Source: Bacillus ndiopicus (GTDB taxonomy: Bacteria; Bacillota; Bacilli; Bacillales_A; Planococcaceae). Taken from it: a stretch of 64,000 bases of DNA. The notes beneath the pieces were generated by a model, which saw only the letters and a list, made by a program, of their open reading frames with translations, was not told the origin of the DNA and made no database searches. Numbering within the stretch: position 1 is the first letter of the stretch; the number at the start of each line of letters is the position of its first letter. Both the position numbers and the translations under genes were made by a program. Where the stretch lies: positions 9,963 through 73,962 of the forward strand of contig NZ_HG964405.1 in the NCBI RefSeq assembly GCF_000612805.1, in the 5' to 3' direction. Shown here in pieces: positions 36,793 through 45,480 of the stretch.

Positions 36793-38106
36793 ATGACGAA
36801 TCCGCAATTAAGCAAGTCACAAATGAGGAAAGTTTGGATAGCAAGTTTAGTTGGTAGCTCAATTGAATGGTTTGATTACTTTCTTTATGGAACAGTAGCC
36901 GCACTTGTGTTTAATCAAGTATTCTTTGTTGTCGATGATCCAACTGTCGGTTTAATGTTAGCGTATGCCTCGTTAGCATTAGCATTCTTTATACGACCAT
37001 TTGGCGGTATTATTTTTAGTCATATTGGGGATAGAGTAGGGCGTAAAAAGACATTAGTAATGACATTATCACTTATGGGTATTGCTACTTTTTTAATGGG
37101 AGTACTGCCAACCTACCAAGCGATAGGTGTAGCAGCACCTATACTCTTAATATTATTGCGCTTAGTGCAAGGTCTAGGTATTGGAGGAGAATGGGGCGGT
37201 GCATTGCTATTATCGGTTGAATATGCACCAAAAGATAAACGTGGATTGTTTGGAGCAATTCCTCAAATGGGTGTAACGATCGGTATGTTTTTAGGAACAG
37301 GCGCATTAACATTTATTACTTCTACAGTTTCAAAGGAGGCTTTCGTTGCATGGGGATGGCGTATACCTTTCTTATTAAGTGCATTGTTAGTTGTTTTTGG
37401 ACTTTGGATTCGTAAAGGTATCGATGAAACACCATCATTTAAAAAAGTACAGGAATCTGGAGAAATTCCAAAGCTGCCGATTATTGATACACTAAAGTAT
37501 CACTGGAAGGAAGTATTAATCGCAATTGGTGGCAAAGTTGTTGAAACAGCACCATTCTATATTTTCGGTACATTCATTGTATCGTATGGAACAAATCAAT
37601 TAGGATTTTCAAGTACAGAAGTTTTAGTGTCTGTTATGATAGCGACAATCGTTACAACGATTTTAATTCCATTTATGGGGAATTTGTCGGACCGAGTTGG
37701 ACGTAAGAAAATGTATATATTCGGCACAATCGGCATTATTATTTACGCGTTTCCATACTTCTGGTTACTACATCAAAAATCATTTATTACATTAGTTATT
37801 GCAACAATCATTGGGTTAGGTATTATTTGGGCGCCAATTACAGCGGTACTAGGTACGATGTTCTCAGAAATTTTTGATGCAAAAGTACGCTATACAGGCG
37901 TTTCACTTGGCTATCAAATTGGCGCAGCCATTGCGGGTGGTACTGCACCACTTGTCGCTACAGCATTATTAGCAAACTACAATAATTCTTATGTCCCTGT
38001 GGCGATTTATATGATTTTTACAGCAGTTATTTCATTATTAGCAGTTTGGGCAGTACGTGAGCGTAGTAATGAAGAATTAGATTTCGCTCCGACAAATAAA
38101 AAATAA
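36793..38106 (+). CDS. MHS-family major facilitator transporter
   Basis: 437 residues, twelve predicted helices. Metabolite:H+ symporter subfamily, shown by SLVGSSIEWFDYFLYG near residue 14-29, loop 2-3 motif GDRVGRKKTL near 78 and its repeat GNLSDRVGRKKMY near 290. The family imports organic acids, betaines or osmolytes. It is followed after 27 bp by an ornithine-cyclodeaminase-family gene, so the substrate is perhaps an amino- or imino-acid, but this is inference. RBS AAAGGGGG. Confidence 0.87.
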   Translation: MTNPQLSKSQMRKVWIASLVGSSIEWFDYFLYGTVAALVFNQVFFVVDDPTVGLMLAYASLALAFFIRPFGGIIFSHIGDRVGRKKTLVMTLSLMGIATFLMGVLPTYQAIGVAAPILLILLRLVQGLGIGGEWGGALLLSVEYAPKDKRGLFGAIPQMGVTIGMFLGTGALTFITSTVSKEAFVAWGWRIPFLLSALLVVFGLWIRKGIDETPSFKKVQESGEIPKLPIIDTLKYHWKEVLIAIGGKVVETAPFYIFGTFIVSYGTNQLGFSSTEVLVSVMIATIVTTILIPFMGNLSDRVGRKKMYIFGTIGIIIYAFPYFWLLHQKSFITLVIATIIGLGIIWAPITAVLGTMFSEIFDAKVRYTGVSLGYQIGAAIAGGTAPLVATALLANYNNSYVPVAIYMIFTAVISLLAVWAVRERSNEELDFAPTNKK

Positions 38107-38133
38107 TTATTAACATGTATTGGAGTGAGTGTT

Positions 38134-39117
38134 TTGAAAATTTTGAACGAACAAGATATTGCATCGTTCTATCAAATAGATGATGCAATACAAGATGTAA
38201 AAGCGATCTTGCAAGCAAAGGCTCAAGGGAATATACTAGCTCCACATCGTACAGTATTAAATTATCCAGCACAATCTGCGTCGGCACTATATATGCCAAG
38301 TGCAGATTTAGTAAACCATATGTCAGCAATTAAAGTTGTAACAATTTTCCCGAATAATCCTACTATCGGAAAGAAAACAACACAAGGGATAATTGTTTTG
38401 ACAAGTACGGAAGATGGCTCGCATTTAGCGACTCTAAATGCTTCTTTCTTAACTCGTTTACGTACTGGGGCAATGTCTGGAATTGCGACAGATTATCTTG
38501 CGAAGAAGGAGGCAACGACTCTAGCTGTTATTGGTACAGGTGCAATGGCTTTTGAACAATGCTTAGGTGTATTAGCTGTTCGAGAAATTCAAGCGATTAT
38601 TTTATATAATCGTACGGCAGAAAAAGCTAAAGATTTCGCAATGGAACTAAAAAAAGCTGGTTACAAAGGTGAATTCATTTTTGAGCAAGATGCTAACGAA
38701 GCAGTGGCGCAGGCGGATATTATTTGCTGCGCAACAAAGACGACAACACCATTATTTAAGGGAGAATATTTAAAAAAGGGAGCACATATTAACGGTGTGG
38801 GCTCATATCTTCCACATATGCATGAATTAGATAATTACACTATTACAAATGCAAGTAAAATTGTTGTTGATGATTTACCTGGTGCAAAAGATGAAGCTGG
38901 TGAGCTAATGAATGCTGCGGAACAAGGTGTTTGGAGTTTCTCAGATGTGCATGCTGAGTTAGAGCAACTTGTTGCGGGTACAAAAGTTGGACGAGAGCAG
39001 GAAGAGGAAATAACTTTCTTTAAATCAGTAGGGGCATCTTACTATGATTTAGCAGTAGCACAGGGCGTCTATAAAAAAGCATTGGCACTAAAAATCGGAA
39101 AATCAGTAGAAGTATAA
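38134..39117 (+). CDS. Ornithine cyclodeaminase / mu-crystallin family protein
   Basis: 327 residues. Start taken at TTG, 8 bp after TTGGAG; the in-frame GTG nine bases earlier touches that ribosome site. N-terminal substrate domain and Rossmann domain with VIGTGAMAFEQCLGVLAV near residue 130. Members include ornithine cyclodeaminase, alanine dehydrogenase and ketimine reductases; all use NAD(P). Conserved FLTRLRTGAMSGIATDYLA is present. Co-transcribed with the MHS transporter, suggesting uptake followed by reduction or deamination of one compound. Exact reaction unknown. Confidence 0.85.
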   Translation: MKILNEQDIASFYQIDDAIQDVKAILQAKAQGNILAPHRTVLNYPAQSASALYMPSADLVNHMSAIKVVTIFPNNPTIGKKTTQGIIVLTSTEDGSHLATLNASFLTRLRTGAMSGIATDYLAKKEATTLAVIGTGAMAFEQCLGVLAVREIQAIILYNRTAEKAKDFAMELKKAGYKGEFIFEQDANEAVAQADIICCATKTTTPLFKGEYLKKGAHINGVGSYLPHMHELDNYTITNASKIVVDDLPGAKDEAGELMNAAEQGVWSFSDVHAELEQLVAGTKVGREQEEEITFFKSVGASYYDLAVAQGVYKKALALKIGKSVEV

Positions 39118-39131
39118 AAAACAAAGAAATT

Positions 39132-39177
39132 AAGCGAATGATATCAAATTGAAAAACTTGATAACATTCGCTTTTTT
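39132..39177 (+). terminator. Terminator of the MHS/cyclodeaminase operon
   Basis: Arms AAGCGAATGATATCAA / TTGATAACATTCGCTT with one bulge, then six T. Confidence 0.85.
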
Positions 39178-39245
39178 ATCATAGCTGTCTTAGCTTGTGT
39201 ACTAATCACTACTTTAGATCTACTAAAAAACAGAAAATGCAATCT

Positions 39246-40415
39246 TTAAGTATGCTGCTCTGTAGATTGAGACGCAGACGAGTTTCTTAAAGAAATAGCT
39301 GCACAGCCCAAAGCTGCTAAGACGAAAATTACACCAAATGTAGATAAGTAAATCGCTGACGAAGTGAAAGCAAATACAATGCCACCAACTGCTGAACCAA
39401 TTGAAATACCGATTTGTAATGCGGCGGTATTAAGGCTTTGCTGAATATCTGATGTTTTTGGTGCAATTTGAATTAAGTAGCTTTGTAATGGCGGTGTTAG
39501 TGCCCAGCTCAGTGCGCCCCAAAATACTGTAATGATTAAAAACAATGGTAGCGCAATTATTGTAAATGGAATAATAAGGAGCACAATAGCAAATGATGCA
39601 ACGACAAATAAAATTGTTTTTTTCGTGCCGAGCTTATCGTTCAACCAACTACCGAGTGCATTACCACTTACAGAAGAAACCCCAAATAATAAGTAACAAG
39701 CGCTAATCCATGATGCACTTAAATCGAAAGCTTCTACTAAAAAAGCTGTTAAATAGGCATATAGCATATAATGTCCTGCTAGCATAAATAATGTTGTAAA
39801 TTGTGCACTTAAAATTTTTACATCTGCTAATGATTTTAGCTGCGTTTTTAATGGAATAATTTCAGTGACAGGCATTCTTTCTAGGAAAATGATATTTAGT
39901 ACTAGTGATAAAACGGATAATACAGCAATACCTAAAAATACAGAGCGCCAACCAAACGATTCTGTTACGAAAATCCCTAACGGAACACCAATAACCAGTG
40001 CCGAGCTAACACCAATAAAAACATAGCTTAATGCTTTTGCACGGTAACGTGGCTCTACAAGTTTGGCTGCAATCGTTAGCGACAATACAATAACTAAAGA
40101 TGTGCTCATCGCAGAAATAATGCGCGCAATCATTACAATAGGAAATGTTGGGCTTACATACATCATTAAGTTACTCAAAGTAAAAATAATTAATGAAATA
40201 ATAAATAGCCTCTTTCTTTCAATTTTTGCTGTTAATGATAAGAGTAGTGGTGCAGATAATGCATAGATAAAAGCGAATACAGTAATAAGTTGACCTGCTG
40301 TAGAAATTGAAACGTTTAAGTCTTTTGCAATATTAGGTAAAATCCCCCCTACAATTAATTCGACTAAACCAACTGCAAACGCAGTAATTGCAAGAATATA
40401 TACTTTCCAGTTCAT
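39246..40415 (-). CDS. pbuE: Purine-efflux-type MFS transporter (PbuE-like)
   Basis: 389 residues, twelve helices, matching B. subtilis PbuE (388) in length and in segments such as VGLVELIVGGILPNIAKDL, ALSAPLLLSLTAKIERKRL, SLTIAAKLVEPRYRAKAL and QSYLIQIAP. PbuE exports hypoxanthine, adenine and analogues across the membrane. A purine riboswitch with an overlapping terminator precedes it, which strongly supports a purine substrate. RBS GGAAGGA. Single gene with its own leader. Confidence 0.88.
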   Translation of the reverse strand: MNWKVYILAITAFAVGLVELIVGGILPNIAKDLNVSISTAGQLITVFAFIYALSAPLLLSLTAKIERKRLFIISLIIFTLSNLMMYVSPTFPIVMIARIISAMSTSLVIVLSLTIAAKLVEPRYRAKALSYVFIGVSSALVIGVPLGIFVTESFGWRSVFLGIAVLSVLSLVLNIIFLERMPVTEIIPLKTQLKSLADVKILSAQFTTLFMLAGHYMLYAYLTAFLVEAFDLSASWISACYLLFGVSSVSGNALGSWLNDKLGTKKTILFVVASFAIVLLIIPFTIIALPLFLIITVFWGALSWALTPPLQSYLIQIAPKTSDIQQSLNTAALQIGISIGSAVGGIVFAFTSSAIYLSTFGVIFVLAALGCAAISLRNSSASQSTEQHT

Positions 40416-40435
40416 AAAATCATCCTTCCTTTTAA

Positions 40436-40545
40436 AACAAAAAAACTTCTGACTACAAAAATTAAGAAATTTTTGTAGTCAGAAGTTTACGGTTTCTGGT
40501 AGAGACCCTCAATCCATATTACTGAGGCTATACGTTTGCCATCTT
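40436..40545 (-). promoter_or_regulatory. Purine riboswitch (guanine type) controlling pbuE
   Basis: On the minus strand: P1/J1-2 GTATA, P2 arms CCTCA/TGAGG, loop AGTAATATGG, core GGTCTCTACC, P3 arms CAGAA/TTCTG with loop ACCGTAAAC, then GACTAC. The C in GACTAC is the ligand-pairing position, as in guanine riboswitches (U in adenine ones). A perfect 21-bp terminator stem (40443-40463 / 40468-40488) uses the 3' half of the aptamer, so ligand binding should prevent termination: an ON switch. P1 is very short (about 3 bp). Confidence 0.92.
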
Positions 40546-40632
40546 ATCATAGATTGGGGTAGATGACAAATTTTTTTTATATTTAAAGGAAGGGGTGATG
40601 CTTTGTCATCCCATGAAGAAGGCGTATTATAT

Positions 40633-42264
40633 TTATAAAAACTTCTGCATGCCATAGAAAATTCCTCGTTTTTCCATTAAATCATCGTAAGAGCCGACTT
40701 CTGCTAAATGATGCTCATGGATAACAAAGATACGATCAAAGTGCTCAAGCTCATCTAGCTTATGTGTAATACAAATAACAGTTTGCGGTAACGTTAATAA
40801 TAAATTTGTACAAAGGGTTGTCAGCTTTGTGTCTAAATGAGCAAATGGTTCATCTAAGAAATAGATTGGTGCTTCACGCAGCAATACGCGAGCAAGGGTT
40901 AAACGTTGCTGTTCTCCACCGGATAAATTGCGGGCCTGCTCCAAAACCTCTTGATCTAATGAAAAGGGGAGCTGTAATTGTTTTAATATCTCCTCCATTA
41001 GCATATCGTTTTGCTCGCTTAATAAATTTTCCTTTACAGTGCCGCTAAAGAAATGATTATGCTGTAGCATAATGCCCATTTGATTCCATAGTTGCTCATG
41101 TTGGATTTGTGACATTGTTTGACCGTTCCATAAAATCTCCCCAGCATTAGGCTGTAGATTTTGAATAAGCAATTGGAAAAGTGTTGATTTTCCAGCACCA
41201 CTTGGGCCTACTATAGCGATTTTTTCGCCCGCTTGTATTGTAAATGACACGTTATGCAATGCTTGAAAATCACTTTTTGGGTAGCTGTAGCTAATGCTAG
41301 AGGCCTCCAATGTTTGAAAGTTGCCTTGCTGCAAAGCTTGTTTCGGCAATGGAGCTATATCAAATGCTGTCAAACGTTCAAAAGCTTGTGTTGATTTCGC
41401 TTTATGCATAGGCACTGTGCCTAATGGAACAGCTACTTCAAAAACAGTTAAAGCAATTAGCAATAACATGGCTAAATATAGTCCATTGAGAGAGCCATTT
41501 GCAACAAAATAAGCACCAAGCACAACAACGGTAAAGGCTGTCAATAAGGCGATTGCTTGGTTAACGAGCTGTGCCTTTAGTGCTTGCTTGTCCTCATTTT
41601 GTAAATCTCGTTCAAAAGTAATGCTAAGCTCCTGTAATGCCTTTTCCGTAGCGGAGCGTTTTCCAGCGACAGTTAAATCCGTTAAGCCGAAAAAATATTC
41701 TGTTAAGCCTTCTGTGTATTGCTGCTGGCTCATTGATTCTTTCGGTTTTTGCCAAAGCATTGGCAAAATAACTGTACAAAGAATCACGCTAACAAGTAGT
41801 AGCAATGTAAGCCAAACAGAAAACCAAATTGTAAATAGCATTGTGCCAAAAAAAACTAATAATGCAACGAGTGGAGGGTAAGCGACACGTAAAAAATATT
41901 GTTGCAATGTATCAACATCCTTTGTCATACGTGTCAGTAAATCGCCACCACGGTAACTAGAAAGCAGAGAATGAGCATGTGGCTGCAAGCTTTGAAAAAA
42001 ACGCAGACGCACTTTTTCAAGCAGGGCAAACGTAACGCGATGTGAAATATAGCGTTCTGCATATTTACTAACGGACTTGGCCACACCAAACAGCTTTAAA
42101 AAGGCTGTTAAAATTAAAATAATATAAAACGGCGGTAGAAGCGCTGCTTTCGAAATTAAAAAGCCACTTTGAGCGAACAGTGCTACAGCTGTTAAACCAC
42201 TAACTGTACCAGCCAAAAGTGCTAACAAGAAATCTCTTTTTTCACTTAAAACCATTTGCCACAT
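40633..42264 (-). CDS. cydC: Cysteine/glutathione ABC exporter subunit CydC
   Basis: 543 residues; start at ATG after AAGAGGTG. Six-helix ABC exporter domain (about 1-310) and ATPase domain with Walker A GPSGAGKSTLF, signature LSGGEQQRLTLAR and Walker B IYFLDEPFAHLD. With CydD it forms the heterodimer needed for cytochrome bd assembly, exporting thiols or binding heme. The gene overlaps cydD by 23 bp, implying coupled translation. Divergent from cydABS. Confidence 0.93.
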   Translation of the reverse strand: MWQMVLSEKRDFLLALLAGTVSGLTAVALFAQSGFLISKAALLPPFYIILILTAFLKLFGVAKSVSKYAERYISHRVTFALLEKVRLRFFQSLQPHAHSLLSSYRGGDLLTRMTKDVDTLQQYFLRVAYPPLVALLVFFGTMLFTIWFSVWLTLLLLVSVILCTVILPMLWQKPKESMSQQQYTEGLTEYFFGLTDLTVAGKRSATEKALQELSITFERDLQNEDKQALKAQLVNQAIALLTAFTVVVLGAYFVANGSLNGLYLAMLLLIALTVFEVAVPLGTVPMHKAKSTQAFERLTAFDIAPLPKQALQQGNFQTLEASSISYSYPKSDFQALHNVSFTIQAGEKIAIVGPSGAGKSTLFQLLIQNLQPNAGEILWNGQTMSQIQHEQLWNQMGIMLQHNHFFSGTVKENLLSEQNDMLMEEILKQLQLPFSLDQEVLEQARNLSGGEQQRLTLARVLLREAPIYFLDEPFAHLDTKLTTLCTNLLLTLPQTVICITHKLDELEHFDRIFVIHEHHLAEVGSYDDLMEKRGIFYGMQKFL

Positions 42265-43888
42265 GTTTTTCACCTCTTTTCAGTTGTCCATTTATCACTT
42301 CGTAAATTGCATCGGCATGCGCAATACTTTCGTAGCGATGTGCAACGATAACGACAGTACTGCGATGGTGAAATTGCTGAATAAGCTGATGCACGGCATG
42401 GGCTGTTTGTACATCAAGCGCAGCAGTAGGCTCATCTAATAACAAAATAGATGGCTTTTTTAGCCAAACTCTTGCTAAAGCCACACGCTGCTGCTCCCCG
42501 CCCGATAAACCAAGTCCGCCTTCGCCAATTTTCGTCTCAAGCCCGTTCGCAAGCTGCTTAAACCAGGCCGTAAGCTGTACCTGCTGCAATGCCTCGAGCA
42601 ATTGCTGATCTGAATAGTTTGCTCCCATTTGTAAATTTTCTCGTAATGTTGCTGCAAATAAATATGGCTTTTGTGACACGAGCATCATTTCTTGACGCCA
42701 TTCTTTCTCTTCTATAGTAGATTGTTCCTTTTCGTCAATGAACAGTTGGCCTTCATCAGGCTTTATTAAACCTGCTAGCATATGCAAAATCGTTGTTTTT
42801 CCATGTCCAGATGGGCCAACAAGAGCAATTGTTTGTTTTGCAGGAATACTTAATGTAATTGGTCCAATTTTTTGTTGTTCATATTGAATAGAAGCATCTT
42901 TTAATAGAAGGAAAGGGGCTTGTGCAAAATGCTCCTTGCCCCAAATAGGCTCGCGCTTTGGAGTTTTAAGTGTGTCCTGTAAAATTTCTGCCGCCGCTAA
43001 GCTGCCTCTCCCTGTATGGAAGGCTGCCCCAAGCTCCTTTAATGATTGATAATATTCAGGAGCTAATGTCAAAACGAAAAAGGCTTGTGCAAAAGCTAGC
43101 GTTTGGAAAACAATCATACGAAAGCCTATTTCTAATGCAACTAAACCGATGCCAAGCGTCGTAATAAGCTCGATGAAAAGGGTAGAGGCAAAGGCAATCT
43201 TCAAAACAGCAAGTGTCGCCGCTGTAAATTGTCTGTTATGCTCATTTAGCTTCTGCTCCTGCTCATGAGCTTTGCCGAATAATTTTAAAGTTTGTAAACC
43301 GTATAGCATTTCTAAAAACGTGCTTGAAAAGCGATTCATTTTCGTTAGCTGTTGTTCAGATTTTGCCTTTGTTTGAATACCTACTAAAATATATGTTAAA
43401 GGGATAAAGGGTGCAGTAATTAACATAATAATGGCACTTGTTGGATGCACAAAAAACAGTGTGATAACAATGCTTGCTGGTATAGTCATTGTTTTAATAA
43501 ATTGCGGGATATAATGTGCATAATAACCGTGCAATTCTTGAACAGTATGCTGCAAAATGGCAATTTTTTCACCCGCAGGCTTAGTAGACGGTGTAGACCA
43601 ATGAGCGATTAATTGCTGCCGCACCTTTGTTTTCACAATGCCTGCATAACGATTTGCAGAAAGCTGCAAAAAAGCTTGTGTAGCAAGTCTTATACAGATG
43701 GCAAGTGCTAAAAGTGCCGCATATGGAGTGATTGCATTAAATGATGATTGTTGGATAAAGACGCTATCAACGATTTTGACAATGCTATATGCCTGTCCAA
43801 TAATCGCCCCAGCAAGCAATAAGCTATATAGAGCAAACAGTAACAAATATTTTTTTTCTGCAAAGGCAAGCTGCTTTAACCAAGCCAT
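42242..43888 (-). CDS. cydD: Cysteine/glutathione ABC exporter subunit CydD
   Basis: 548 residues; the ATG is preceded by CGAGGTG, and a TTG one codon upstream is less likely. Exporter domain (about 1-320) then ATPase with Walker A GPSGHGKTTIL, signature LSGGEQQRVALAR and Walker B ILLLDEPTAALD. First gene of the cydDC operon. In B. subtilis the order is cydABCD on one transcript; here the exporter pair is divergent from the oxidase genes with a 254-bp shared upstream region. Confidence 0.93.
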   Translation of the reverse strand: MAWLKQLAFAEKKYLLLFALYSLLLAGAIIGQAYSIVKIVDSVFIQQSSFNAITPYAALLALAICIRLATQAFLQLSANRYAGIVKTKVRQQLIAHWSTPSTKPAGEKIAILQHTVQELHGYYAHYIPQFIKTMTIPASIVITLFFVHPTSAIIMLITAPFIPLTYILVGIQTKAKSEQQLTKMNRFSSTFLEMLYGLQTLKLFGKAHEQEQKLNEHNRQFTAATLAVLKIAFASTLFIELITTLGIGLVALEIGFRMIVFQTLAFAQAFFVLTLAPEYYQSLKELGAAFHTGRGSLAAAEILQDTLKTPKREPIWGKEHFAQAPFLLLKDASIQYEQQKIGPITLSIPAKQTIALVGPSGHGKTTILHMLAGLIKPDEGQLFIDEKEQSTIEEKEWRQEMMLVSQKPYLFAATLRENLQMGANYSDQQLLEALQQVQLTAWFKQLANGLETKIGEGGLGLSGGEQQRVALARVWLKKPSILLLDEPTAALDVQTAHAVHQLIQQFHHRSTVVIVAHRYESIAHADAIYEVINGQLKRGEKHVANGFK

Positions 43889-43990
43889 CAATCCACACCT
43901 CGTTTCTTTTGACGTCTGTATTGTAAAGGTATAATAAGTTTGTCATTTTTGAAAAGGAATACACTTGCGAGATTAGTCGTTTTATGCACT

Positions 43991-44018
43991 TTGTGACAAA
44001 ATTCTGTATGTCTATTAT
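43991..44018 (+). promoter_or_regulatory. cydA promoter with Rex-like half-site
   Basis: TTGTGA, 16-bp spacer, TATTAT. The sequence TTGTGACAAAATTCTGTA at 43991-44008 matches the left half of the Rex operator consensus TTGTGAANNNNTTCACAA and TTC of the right half. Redox-controlled repression by Rex is known for cyd genes in Bacillus and would suit this position. Confidence 0.4.
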
Positions 44019-44142
44019 GTGAATACATGTTGGAGTGAAGAGACTAAAATAGATTACAGCAATATTTAGTGCTACTATGAAAGCAAGTTTTGTCTGTATA
44101 AATACTTTAAAGGATATATTCAAAAATAAAGGAGTGAGGAAA

Positions 44143-45480
44143 GTGGACTCATCTGTTTTTTGGAGTAGGGCTTTAACGGAGCTTACCCTATCGTTCCATA
44201 TTATTTTTGCGACGATTGGTGTAGGTGTGCCATTGATGATTTTAATCGCACAATATGTAGGTTATAAGAAAAATGATATTCATTATACGATGATGGCAAG
44301 ACGTTGGGCACGTGGCTTTACAATTACTGTTGCAGTTGGTGTTGTTACAGGTACGATTATTGGTTTACAGCTTTCTTTATTATGGCCTCAGTTTATGGAA
44401 TTAGCTGGGCAAGTCATTGCGTTACCATTGTTTATGGAAACATTTGCTTTCTTCTTTGAGGCAATTTTCCTCGGTATTTACTTATATACTTGGGATCGCT
44501 TTAAAAATCCGAAATATCATATGTTGTTACTTATTCCTGTAGGGATTGGTGCTTCAATGTCAGCAATCTTTATTACGATTGTCAATGCTTTCATGAATGC
44601 TCCTCAAGGCTTCACGGTAAAAGGTGATGCATTAATCGATATTCAACCTTTTATGGCAATGTTTACGCCAGCGATGCCAACAAAAATTGGTCACGTATTG
44701 ACGACAAGCTATATGACGGTCGCTTTTATCCTTGCAGCAATTGCAGCTTATAAATTATTACGTGGAGAAAACCATATTTACCATAAAAAAGCGCTTGTTT
44801 TTACGATGAAGCTAGGTTTAATTTTTGCGCTTGCTTCAGCAGTAGTTGGGGATTTCTCAGCAAAATATTTAGCGGAATATCAACCAGAAAAGCTTGCCGC
44901 AGCAGAATGGCATTTTGAAACGGAAGAGGGAGCCGATTTAATATTATTCGGTGTGCTTGATAATGGCGAAGTGAAGTATGAAATTCGCCTACCGAAAATA
45001 CTAAGCTTTTTATCACATACTGATTTTAACGCAGAAGTAATTGGACTTGACCAATTCCCGAAAGACGAGCACCCACCACTTATCATTCATTATTTCTTTG
45101 ATATTATGGTCTCAATTGGCGTCTTTATGATTGTATTAGCCGCTGCCTTTGTCCTTGGAAAATGGAGAAGCTGGTCATGGGTTGAAGCAAGGTGGTTTAG
45201 ATGGCTCATTGTCCTAGGTGGACCGCTATCGATTATCGCAATTGAGGCAGGTTGGTGGCTTGCCGAAATGGGACGTCAGCCGTGGATTTTATACGGTATT
45301 ATGCGCACATCAGAAGGGGCAACGACAGCTACGGGTGTAGAATATTTATTTATTGCTTTTGCAGTTGTCTACTTTATTTTAGGTGTTGGTAGTATCGTTA
45401 TTTTACATCGTATGTTTAAAAATAATCCGATTGAAAAGGAATTAAATTCAAGACAGGATGGTGAAAGCTCATGGCATTAG
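44143..45480 (+). CDS. cydA: Cytochrome bd-type quinol oxidase subunit I
   Basis: 445 residues; GTG start after AAAGGAGTGAGG, since the longer frame has no ribosome site. Nine-helix CydA fold: ELTLSFHIIFATIGVGVPL carries the N-terminal heme ligand His, QLSLLWPQF follows, and the GWWLAEMGRQPW motif is near residue 365. The Q-loop is short. Reduces O2 to water with menaquinol without proton pumping. Length and the following small gene resemble the ythABC-type oxidase of B. subtilis more than its CydAB. Overlaps cydB by 10 bp. Confidence 0.93.
   Translation: MDSSVFWSRALTELTLSFHIIFATIGVGVPLMILIAQYVGYKKNDIHYTMMARRWARGFTITVAVGVVTGTIIGLQLSLLWPQFMELAGQVIALPLFMETFAFFFEAIFLGIYLYTWDRFKNPKYHMLLLIPVGIGASMSAIFITIVNAFMNAPQGFTVKGDALIDIQPFMAMFTPAMPTKIGHVLTTSYMTVAFILAAIAAYKLLRGENHIYHKKALVFTMKLGLIFALASAVVGDFSAKYLAEYQPEKLAAAEWHFETEEGADLILFGVLDNGEVKYEIRLPKILSFLSHTDFNAEVIGLDQFPKDEHPPLIIHYFFDIMVSIGVFMIVLAAAFVLGKWRSWSWVEARWFRWLIVLGGPLSIIAIEAGWWLAEMGRQPWILYGIMRTSEGATTATGVEYLFIAFAVVYFILGVGSIVILHRMFKNNPIEKELNSRQDGESSWH

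Noticed and set aside
40475-40536. Adenine riboswitch, by analogy with B. subtilis pbuE
   Set aside because: The ligand-pairing base is C, not U, so the guanine type is called instead.
40555-40620. Inverted GATGACAAA / TTTGTCATC as cydC terminator
   Set aside because: The loop is about 30 nt long and no T-run follows the stem on the minus strand.
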